Positions 37,101 to 49,100 of a stretch of DNA of 64,000 nt are shown here, piece by piece. Below the pieces are notes generated by a model. It saw only the letters and a program-made list of their open reading frames with translations. It searched no databases and was not told the DNA's origin. Position 1 is the first letter of the stretch; each line of letters opens with the position of its first letter. Source of the stretch: Spirometra erinaceieuropaei (Eukaryota; Platyhelminthes; Cestoda; Diphyllobothriidea; Diphyllobothriidae); assembly GCA_902702965.1 (NCBI GenBank), contig CACRXP010000067.1:1079814-1143813 (forward strand), written 5' to 3'. A program made the position numbers and the translations under genes.

Positions 37101-40100
37101 TGAGCTCCTCCTCTATGCTATCTGTTGGGCAAATTTTTCTAGCTCAAGACCAGACCAGGTTTTCTTCCGATAGACGCTTCTTCGGACACTCCCGTCAGGT
37201 CTCCTGCTTAGAAGAACATCTAACAAAGGGAGCGAACGGGCCGTTTCGATCTCCAGCGTAAATTTGATCGACGGATGTGCCTGATTTGCCGCATCTAAGA
37301 GGGTGGCTACGTCGGTTTCTGCAGTGGCAATTGCAAAGATATCATCAACGTAGCGACCGTAATGTTGAAGCTTATCGATCTGATCGCTTAGTTGGAATCG
37401 CTCTAATTTGCCCATGAAGACATCTGCTAGGAGAGGTCCAAGGGGTGAGCCCATAGCAACGCCGTCTACTTGTCTATAAAGTTGGTTGTCGAACAGGAAC
37501 TGCACATTTAATGTGCATTTTCGTAACAGTTCCTTGAGTGCCTTCGTCGGGAGTCCTATTTCCTGCTGACTGGCAGATAGGAAATCACAGATGTAATCAA
37601 CTGTCTCGGTGACCGGAACGTTTGTAAAAAGTGATGAGACGTCTAGCGAGAACATCACCATGCCATTGACGTTAAGGTCTTTGATGTCGTCAATGAATTC
37701 AAAGGTATCTCGGTAGCTGCGTGGTGCTAGCTGACGCTGTACAGGCTTGAGTTTCTCTGCTAGCCACTTTGCTATCGCATGATACGGAGAGTTTCGCATG
37801 TCTAGGATTGGACGGACTGGCAGGCCTTCCTTATGGATCTTAGGTAGACCATATAGCCGAGGGATGTGTGCCTCATAGTGGCTTTTGGGACACCCTGTGC
37901 CGATTTCGGTGCTAGCTAGCTTGGGGACGCTACCGCCATGATTGGATGCATTTACGCCCTGGGTGTCTGAATATATGAATGTGGACAGTGTACGCCGAAT
38001 GTGGGGACCCAGGCTTCTGCGTTTTTGACCGGGCGCGTTACCCGCTATACCACAAATATCTTACCATTTAGCTGTATTCGTAATTCATTCCGTCGCTTAT
38101 CGCTAATCTACGGCCTTTACCAATGACTTCCAGGCAGCTGAGGGGGGGGGATAAGATCTCACTTATTGCCAGCTTGACCCAAGTACCCGTCGTCTCTCTG
38201 AGTTCGTCGTTTGTTCCACTACATTACGTTCCCTTCTGCCGGTAACATTGCCTGTGTCCATTGCTGTAGGCGAAACGCCGTTAGCGTCACGCAAGGCGCT
38301 GAGGCTAGAACCTCCCCCCCCCCCCTATTGATCGGAGTCACAGCGCAGCGGCCTAGTTACCGGACAGGCAGCGCCAGTCCCATGCCGGAGGAACTGGTAT
38401 TTAAACCCTGTCATGGTGACGTCGACCGCCCCTCACCGTGCCTCTATCGGTCTCCATGGTCCTCCCTGCCCGATTATCGATTTCGACAATCAGCACGACG
38501 CTGTCTGCATGCAGTTCTCTCCGCCATTCCGAGCGTGATTAAAAGGCATCACACATTCTGCACTCTGTTAAATGTGTAGAACGGACGGGTACGGAGAAGC
38601 TATTGGACCGAGGGGGGTTCAACACTTGTGGGGGAACGTCGAGCCTTCGCTGCGCGTCGTTGCTTTCGTCCTTTCTGGGCAAGGCTGTCATAGCAAAAGA
38701 CGCCGGCGTCCCTATACCCGTCTCCTGGCGAATTCCGCCTCCGCCCTGACCGACTCGTTCGCACGCCACCCGTCCATCCGTCCACACCGCATGCGCGTGT
38801 TGATGTCTCGCCAGCCACCGACAAGATTGGAGGGGGGAGCCCAGACACTCAGATGAGTCAGAAGCCCTGTTGACACGTTACCAGCTCAAGGTCATAACCT
38901 GATTGGCTCGGTCCCAGACTGGCCTTGTGCATTTTTGTGTATACGTTTTATCACCAGATTTTCGCCGCTAGGACTCAGCAATAGACTTCCTGTTCTTTTA
39001 CCCTTCTGGTGAGTTCTCATTTGAGAGTCCGATGGCGGAGAGCTGTAGAACGAGCTACCAGCTAGGCGTTACGGCTAAAACATAACATCAACAGAAGAAT
39101 TTCTTCGTGTAAATCATCTCAACCGAATTGGCAGAATGGTATTACCCAAATAGACAAGGGGAATTGGAATGGCAACTTCTGGCCTATTAGCCGTCGTCAG
39201 CCAGTCATACCTTACCCCGAAGTGTGGAGCACCTGGGGCCCGAACTCGCGACCTACCTATATCATGTTCCGCTGTGCGGCTGCTGGTTGGGCTCGAGAGA
39301 GAACCCATAGGGCTAAACGGAACGAGTGAGTTCCGTAAGTACGATCGGTGAGTGTCCCTCTACCATCGTATCACTATTATTATCAACATCATTAGAACCG
39401 CTCCCTCGGGGCCTTATGAGAGGACTCGGTTCCGTCCTCATTATCAATCTCGGTAATTTTTACAGCGTCCTCGACAGATGTTTATTGCAGTGTGTGCGCA
39501 CTTGGTAACCTTCCGAGCCACAACTGAAAATTTGAGGAACAGGCTTCTTTTGCACAAGCATAGAAGCATTTGCGAAATGGCATGTAAGGTGTACTGATTT
39601 GACTTCTGGAACTCGTGAATGGTCTTCAAGCGCTGATGATCGCCAAGACGCCTGCCTGGGGAAATGGTTCAATTAGTGTATTTGACTGCCCTCGTTCGAA
39701 GTCGGGACGTTGGGGCTTAATTACTGGCTATGTATTGGTGGCGCATAGTTGAGCAGTCTTCAGCGACGACTATTGGCCGTGAAAGAAGTAGCCGTTTACT
39801 TTTGACAACTAGGCAGTCACTGACAAAGAACGGCTCCATCATTAGGATGTGAAGGGTTGATATGTGGTATGCCGACTAGTCTGTACGATGTCACAGAGTT
39901 CGGGGAAACCACTGAGACATCGTCTCATAAGTTTTGCCTGTTGCCTTACTGACTGAACCTTCATCTAAAGACCGAATTATGAGCAAGTTGCTCCTGCATG
40001 TTGGACCCACCGTCCGCTCATTGCGGTAAGGCGGACTTCCGGCGGAGAGCACGAAATTACTTGCTGTGTAATGATGTAAATTTGGCCGAGGGTTTCATCC

Positions 40101-43100
40101 TGTCGTGGAAGCCATTTGGTACATTAAAAGCACCGATTAGAGTTTCGAAGCCATGAGAAGTTTCAGTAAATCAATACCAACTACTCACATAAAACAAGTA
40201 GTAGACGTAAGTTGCAATAAAATGGTTTTTATGGTGCATGGGCGTGACAGTTCGTCGTGATTGACGATGTCCACCGTGTGCTCCACAGCCGGATGAGAGC
40301 AGGGGCAGCGACTTGTGCGTGAATTAGTTGATAGTGATAGTAGACTTGCACAGCACTGGCTGCACGACCTTCTCCTCCCCCACCTGTATCCGGTGTCAAG
40401 GCAGTCAAGAAAACCGGAGACGGGAGAGGGCGCAGGTGGATGGCACGGCGAAAACCCGCATCTAGGCGTACCACCTCACCCTCTGGTCCACAGCGTACAC
40501 TGACCAGGATTCTACACAACTAGAGATGAAGAGGTGTCGGCTCAGACCCCAATTGGCGCGGCTCGAGCCTGCAACTAGGCGCGCCACCACATCCCCATTG
40601 TTGGCGTTTCCTAGGCGTGTGCATTCCCAATAACGCCCGTCGGACCCCGATCTACACCTCGCACTGGCCCAGTGCATCTACCGCGTGGCCTGTTTTAGGG
40701 GTAAACATAAACGTAGGGGGACGTCCACCGAAAACCCACCTAGGATATCCGTCTGACCGAACTGTGTTACCTGCGATTAGCTGTTCTTAGGTACTGACGT
40801 TCTGTGGTAGCAGCCGTAGACGTCACATACAAGAGACTCCCGGCCTTCACAGTTTGCGAATAGTTTTCTGCAGTTTACTGCAGGAAGTAGGCGGTCTGCG
40901 ATTTTCCTGTTGACTGTGCCTTCGATATTGACATCTCTCTATTCCCTTCTTCTCTCTATCCGTCGCCCCATCACCACAATTTAGGTTTCCGCCACCTCCC
41001 TCTTCTTCGAGTCGATGCCCTACTGCGTTGACAAGACAACCGGTCTGATTGACTACGATACCCTGGCCACCACGGCGAAGCTCTTCAGACCCAAGCTGAT
41101 CGTCGCCGGCACAAGTGCCTACTCACGCCAGCTGGACTACGCAAGGTTTCGTCAAATTGCCGACTCTGTGGGGGCCATCCTCATGGCTGACATGGTACTG
41201 CCGCAGTCCCCCCTCCCCTTCTCTGCTTTGCTCATGTCTCTTCTTCGATTGCCACGCCTTCTCACTGCCCTTGTTGTGTCCCCTCAGGCACACATCTGTG
41301 GTCTGGTTGCAGCCGGTCTCCATCCCTCGCCTTTCGAGTACGCGGATGTTGTCACGACAACCACCCACAAGACGCTACGAGCGGCCCGCGGCGCCATGAT
41401 CTTCTTTCGCAAGCGCAAACCTGCGCCAGTGCCGAAGGGCAAAGCCGCCCGCACAGCCACCACCGTCGTGAATGGGGTCTGTCTAGCGTTATTTTTTTTT
41501 GAAAGCACTTTACTCGAGGAAATCTATCGTTCATTCTAATTTCCACATCCTGTGAATCCTAAGATACCCATTCTACGTGTGTTGTATTGAACCCTTGACC
41601 TATTCTGTCCCATTTTATGGCTATAGGTGCGTCAAGGGTGCGCAAGTGTGCACGGTCTATTCCTTACTAGGTAGAATTCTGTTGGTTGATTTATTGCTTG
41701 TAATGGTGCGTCTCGCTTGTTGGTAACTGCCTAGCAGCCGATGGGCGTAGGCGTGATCGGCCGGATGGTTGAAAGTCGATTCGGAGTGCGGGAAACGGTG
41801 GAGGTCGCGGGTTCGTTTCTGTTCCAGTTCACAGTTCCTAGCAGGTATCATCTCCCGAACTTGTACCTTTTATTTTGCCAGTCTCAAAGATCTGGTCTAT
41901 GACTAGATGTACGAACTGCATGGTTAAAGACCCCGGGAGATCGCCCAGAAGGATGGAAACTGCTGTTAGACTGCAATCCCCGAGGTTTAGGCGTGTTTGG
42001 CAGGGTCACGATTTGCGGGCTGTCGACTGCAGTACCATCCAATCACATTTTCTCCATTCTCTGCAAACCCATCTGATAGAAGCAAACAGGCGGGTTCCAT
42101 GTAGCAGTTCAGAAAACGAAGGTGCGATCACTGGAACACCGGCCTGACGTTTCGGACTCTCACTCGAATCCATCATCAGAGACAGTGGCAGATAAGGGTA
42201 ATGGTGGCACAAGGAGTAAAGTAATTATAGTACGTAGCTGCTGTGGGAACATATGCGTACTATTATTAGCAGTTCTCGCAGTCACCGCTGGGGTCGTAAT
42301 TGATGCGACGGCGGTTTGTCAGTCCGCGTCTGAGTCGTTAATGGCCGTGTTGGATGCTGGTGTGACAATTGCACGGCAAATTGGATCACTGTCACTGGGA
42401 TACTGAGTGGAGCTAAAACGGGCCACGACAGTACAACTACCCACCCGCATAAAAGCAATCGCTGAGCCGGCACCCGCTGACAGGTCGACCGCCGTGCACG
42501 ACGATTTCCACCGTGTGCTCCACAGAAGAGTATACTTGCGCAGCATCTACCGCACTCTCTCTCATCTCCCATCTGGACCCGATGTCAAGACATAGTCAAG
42601 AAGACCGAAGGTGAGGGAGTACTCCACAACAAGATGATTGCAGAGACGGTGACCTGTGCGTGAATTGGTCTATAGTGAAAGTAGACTTGCTTAGCATCTA
42701 CCGCACTCTCTCCCCCTACTTTCCACCCGGGTCCGAGGTCAGGACATAGCAAAGAAGACCGGAGGTGTGAGGGAGCGCGCAGGTGTCTGTGACGGCCGGA
42801 CCCACATCTAGGCGTACCACCACGCAACCTGATCCACAATCTACACTTGACCATGATTTTAACCATTCACAACAGCACTACAGCGGACCAGGAATACGAA
42901 GAGGATGACTGAGCAGCCATGCTAACGACCTCTATACCCAATAGGAGCGCAAGCACATCTACCGGCAGAGGACTAGGTGACATAGGACTTCCAGCACATA
43001 ACGCGTCGCGCGAGCTATGGCTTGCTGATCCTGGCATAGCAGACGCTTGCAGACCTTTAATCATCACCCATTACTCACTCCGCAACGGACTCATACAAGA

Positions 43101-46100
43101 GTTCAACCGTCGCGAACTATGACATCCGTCGTGTGCGCAGCAATGGTGACTTGCGCAGCGCCTATCGCATGCTCTGTCTCCTCTTCCGTGTGGCTCCGAA
43201 CAGCCGGGGGCGGACTCGGATGCCGTGGGTGCCAATCAGTCAAACATGCCATGACCTTGAGGAGGGAGACACGGTCGCTGGGACATGAGCTTTATTAGCC
43301 CGATGTTTCGGATTCCTGCTCGAACCCATCATCAGAGACAAAAGCAGACACGGGTGGTGCATGCACAAGGGGCTGCAGTATTTATAGGAGGGTTCGCATG
43401 TGTCGCGCTTATGGCCGGTCGGTACACACGAAAGACGAACGTCAGAACTAAAAGACTTCGACCACCGTTGCCTAATAGTCATCCCTCGAGCGGAGTACTC
43501 CGACCTCGTCTCGAATGAGACAGCCCGCACTGGCTTCGACAGTACCATCAGAAACAAGGAAGCACTTAAGAGGAAAACTGCCGAAGAATCTGAACAGTCG
43601 TTCAAAACATGAAGGCGGTTTTTGACCCTTAAGTCCCCAATTTTGGGCAAGGGAACAGGTCGGGTTCCAAATCCACTTATCTTCACGCATGAAGAAGTGC
43701 TGTGCATGGCTTTGAGGCCAACCAGATTTGGCATGATCCCGGCCGCATCTTGTCTCGAATACGGCTTTGTTTCTTGATGTCCTAACGTAAATCCCGAGCC
43801 TGCAATTACCGGCTACTCTAAAATCACTGTTCCATTCGAATCCGAGTGGCTGAGTTCTTCACAATTGTTTGTCATCCGTACGCTGTCCTCGTGGCTAACT
43901 ACTTTGCCTAGACAAAGTCTCAACGCCGAATATGGATCAGGGAGGTCATTGCGCTTGTTGATTGACTGAGGACCGGAGAACCATGACTCGAACAGCTCAC
44001 GGCTCACGCGGTTGCCACCCCTTTTAAGAAGCCTACTTCGTCAAACTTGAGTTTATGGTTGGGTCCCGTCGGGTAGGCCGCGACTTGGGTGCTGGCGTCT
44101 TTCCTCCTCACCGCTGCTGCGTGGCAATGGGTCTTTCGACCTGACACCTTATGGTTGCCTCCTGTCTGTCAGCTAATTCAATCCCAAAGTGTGTGAGAAG
44201 GCGGGAGAGCCTGCCAAAATTTGGGTTCAGTTGGATTTCGTCTCTAGTCTCGTTTGCGCAGGCACTGGTTGACGAAGTTGCGCGGGTAGCCATTTTCTTT
44301 CGGTTCACTGCAGCGTGTCTCCTCCTTGGCGACTACTTCCTGGAGCCCGCCTCTTCGCTTCTATTAGCGGATTTCATACGTTTGAACAGGTTAGGCGGCT
44401 AACTTATTTCAAATGAGAAAAATCCTAGTCTCTTTGTCGGATCCTCGTAGCTCAGGTGGTTAGCGCGTTGGCTCTACCCTACTTTTGCAGCCAAAACCTA
44501 CGCGACTTTCCGCATACTTCAAAGTTGCACCAATGTTTGCTACTAATTACATATTAGTAAGCAAACTTTATCTGGACATTTTTATGTCTGCCATCTTGAT
44601 TGCCGCGTATTAGTTCCATTCTACTTGGCTACCGGTTTAATCGCCCTGGATGTAGGTTTGCCTACTCTCAATTCTACTTCAGCTGGTGATACAGAGTCAT
44701 AAAGCATTATCCGACTTATTCCAACTGTCTGACCTAGACCCCTGCAGCGTCCATTACAGTGAAGAAGCTGGCATTGTACCTAGACCATCGGGTGTGTGTT
44801 AACAACCTATCAATAACCAGTTTTCTCGAAGCACTGTAATTTTCACAAAACAGCCCTTACACGCGGTCGTCTTCTCTCCTGTCTCGGGCCCTGAGCAACG
44901 AGAAGAAGACTCAGTTATCTTAAACTATTTATTTCACAGACTAAGCAGTAAGACAACAGAATAGGAAACCCCCGTGGTACTGTCTCCCCGTCTAAATCCT
45001 GCAATTTAGCACAGGGGAAGAAGCGGGAGTCCTACCACCCAACTTCTCCAACCTATCTGAACATGAGGCGGCTTCCATTCAGTTGGGCTGCATCTTAGGT
45101 ACTCACTGTTTTCGGAAAGCATTCCGAGCAGCACTTTAGAACTTGCCTCCATTCCATCTTCAGTGTGGTGACACCTTCGTGGCGACGGACTACGAGCAGC
45201 GCATCAATGAGGCCGTCTTTCCGGGTCTTCAGGGTGGCCCTCACAACAACAACATCGCTGCCATTGCCGTGGGCCTGCATGAGGCCGCCCAACCCGCGTT
45301 CGCCGACTATCAGAGGCAGGTTCTGGCCAATTCGCGTCGCCTGGCCGCCAAGTTGCAGGAGTATGGCTATCAGGTAGGTCCTGCTTTTTGTCTGTTGAAG
45401 TCTGTGTTCGTATCGTGGATGGATTTGGGCCACAGATCGCGTCGCGCCGAGTCCGCGGATGCTCTTAACTATTTCCGTGTATGTGCGTGCCGTCACGCCT
45501 AGGCGCAGGCTCTCTCCGCGCCGGTCAGTTGCGCCAAATCAGAGAATCAGGTGGGCGACTGACTCGAACAGCGGGCTGATGGGCGAGGGGAGAGCGACAC
45601 CGTCAACGCATTCCTCACCATAAAAAATCTGAGGCGTTCCAGTCAATTACGGCTCGGCAAAAGCCGTGGCTGCCAACCGGACGGGATTACTCTATCCTTC
45701 TCAGAACGGAGTCAGGCTGCAATGACACCTTGCCATGACCTCTGTGGCACTCCCACGGATGTGGCCCACGTAGGTGGAACAGTGGTTGATTATGCAGATG
45801 CGGAAGTCCTGTTGGTAGATGCTGAGGGCAGATCTTCCTAGACGAGGGACTTTCAGAGAGCAACTAACACAGTCAAACTCAATTGGTCTTTTCTAAAATT
45901 CGATAGACGAGCTTCGTATCTCTTTAGCCCGTATCGGCAGATGATTATTACCCTTTCCTTTGTGGTCTCACCCACTGTGATTTGCTCGCGACACGTGCCT
46001 TCTCAGTGGACTTGTAGGGAGCAGCCATCATGAACGGTCTGGCGTCAGTGCCATGCCGCCTCTAGGTCATTCACCCTTTTGCAATGAGCCGTTCCAGACG

Positions 46101-49100
46101 CGCTGACCTGAAGTCACACGACCGGCAGCTCGGGCATACCTGCGTCCGCACAGCCGCAGCTGCCCATTCGGCTACTTGGACGCACCTCTCCCCTGCAACC
46201 GCAACCTAAGCCACTGGGACACCACCCCTCGGCAAATGCAACACACACTGACTGGACACCACTTGAGCTTGGCCCACGAGCCCACAAAAGCGGCTGCCAC
46301 CACTATCTCAGTGACTCTCAGGCGTGACTGGACGCAGTCAACACCACCCCTGGCTTCGCCAGTGGCCACTGCTGCCTGAGAGGACAACTCCGGTTTCTAT
46401 GCACAATAAACCCAACATTCTGGTTCCTTTTGTCTTCTCCCTACAACACCAGGATTTGCCCTGATTATTGTAGTGCTCAGACTGCACACACTCACACCGC
46501 CTGGTCACTACAAATTTCTCAAGCCATGTGCACACCTCTCCGCTGAATTTAGATCGTTACCGGTGGCACCGACACGCACCTCTTACTGGTTGACTTCCGG
46601 CCAATCAAATTGGACGGTGTCCGGGTTTGCTCCGTGCTGGACCTGCTGGGTGTTACCGTGAACAAGAATACGGTGCCTGGTGACATCAGCGCCATGCGGT
46701 GAGTCTTTTTGGTCGGCGTTCACCGCTCACTCTGTGTCCTTCTTTTTTCCAATGCCACCGCATAATCCTCTCCGTCCATGCTCACCCTCAACAGTCCGAG
46801 TGGAGTTCGTCTGGGCACTCCGGCGCTGACATCGCGAGGCCTTCAGCTGGAGGACATGGACCGTGTGGCGGACTTTATACATCGGGGCATACAACTGGCC
46901 CAGGAGATTTCAAAACGTGCCGCCTCCAATAACATCAATGACTTTGAGGTAAGTCACATCGGCGTTTTTCCCTCCCCCCTGCCTACGCGTAGTGCGAAAA
47001 GCTCCAGGAAGCGGAGAGGGGCTTGTGCGCTACTCCTTGAACGGCGCAGTTAATTTGAATCCCCCCCCTCCCCTCCTCCAAAAAAGAACAAGACTTTATT
47101 TTTAATTGTATCGACAGTTTTTTTCCCTCAGTGGTACTGGACAACATACAGTAGGTGAGCTACCTCATGAAATGTCAACCGAAAATCGTTTTCGTTTCGA
47201 AAAGATTAATTGAGGGGGGTTGTATAACTAATCATCATGCAGCATAATTCTATAATGCCGCCTTCCGAACGAACGTCTTTCCGGTTGCATGCAAAAACTA
47301 CACTCTGTAAAAAATGACTACTAATGTAGCATTCATTTTTCTCATTTATTTTCGGCGCCCTTGAAAATTGAATTATATTTCATGGAAAACATGCATAAAA
47401 ATATTCACTCATTTACTCATTCGGTAGGAAATTACGTCCTCTTCAAATTTTATGCTTGAAGGAAGGGTGTAATTCGGTTCTAAAATGTTTCTAATTGTGA
47501 GATTTTTCTTAATACCGTAACGTGACCGTTCATTAAAGGTCATGTCTTTTTGCATTTGCCAATGTGGCTTTTAAAGTTAACAATATGCCTCAAGTTCACT
47601 GCTAAATTTTATTGTCCCCATATAGTCTCCTCTTAATGCCATAGAGATATGTATGGTTTTCCGTACACGGAAAATATACGGCTTGTAGTTCTGAAACCCT
47701 GAATTTGCGGATTGGAAAAATTTTTGAAAACCGAATTATTTCCCTCCATCGAGTATAAAATTAGAATACGTAATTTTCTACCGACTGAGCAGAAGAATGA
47801 ATATTTTTATGCATGTTTTCATGAAATATTATTGAATGTTTAAGGGCATCGGAAATCAATAAGGGGGTTGCATGCTACTTAGGTAGTCATTTTTTACAGA
47901 GTATATTTTTTGCATCCAGCCGGAAAGAAGTTCGTTCGAAAGCCGGCATCCCGAGGTAATTGAATTATTATAGAATTATGTTGCACGATGATTAGTTTTA
48001 CAACCCAACTTAATAGATCTTTTCGAAACGAAAACGCATTTCGGGATTTCGGTTGACATTTCATGAGTTAGCTCGCCTGCTGTATGTCGACCGCCTCGAT
48101 TTTAGGAGGAAAAGGGATATTCCTTGCCGCATGCAACCTCAGTTTCGAGTTCAGTCTGCCCGCTGTAGGTTGAGGGTACATTACGCCATCGTGAGGGAGT
48201 TCCCAAACAGAACGGTTTCTTCGGCATATTAGGAACCCTGAAAGCCATCATAATCGACCTCTGGTGATGGTGTCTGGCCTTCTCCGATGCCATCCTTGAC
48301 GCCGGTGTATTGACTCGTCTCGCAGTCAATTTGGGTCTTCATCCACGTGGGTTGGCATCATTTAATTATTTCGCTTGTCGCGACAGGCAAACCCGTAGTC
48401 CGATCGCGGGTAGAAATAGGAGTTAGACGCCAGTAAAAAGAATACTTTATATACACAATGGAGGAAGGATAGGCTGCGGTGAGCTGACGGTCGGACGGAA
48501 GGCGCGCATGTCCAAACATCTTCAGTAAGGGCCTGTCCAAGTCGGTCTCGGTTGATTGGTTGGTTTGGGCAGCTTTGATTGGTCGAAAACTATGTTGAGT
48601 CTCTCGGTTTCTGGGATTGGCCAGACGTGCTGAGAGAATCATACGGAGTCTCAGAATGTCGTGTGGACGACTGCCGCTGTTACATGCGTGTAAGTATGCG
48701 CCGGACGGAGGCACAGTGTTGCAGCAGGCACCGAGGGTAAGACCACTACAATCTCTTATGGTCGCTACACATTTACTGTATGTGCACGCAGTTAGTTCCG
48801 CTGTGTTAAAGCAAATACAAACAAAATGGGTTATTGAAATCAAAATAGTAGCATGCCGATAGGTACAAAAATGCTGTATTCGATGAGAGTTTGGGGACGG
48901 AGGCAGTGTTGCAGTAGACACCCAGGGTATGGACCACTCCACAACCACTTAGGCCATCCATATGACACTTCTGTCGACTGGATCAAGCACTGCAGCGGTA
49001 TCAGGAAAGCAGGCAATAGTCAGCTGTTGAAAAATAATACCGGTACTCTTAACGAACCAGCATTAGAGTTCGACTAGTGTTACCGACTCCTCTTGGCTTA

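Noticed and set aside
44446..44475. tRNA gene
   Set aside because: Only the D-arm/A-box part is present. There is no anticodon arm, T arm or B box.
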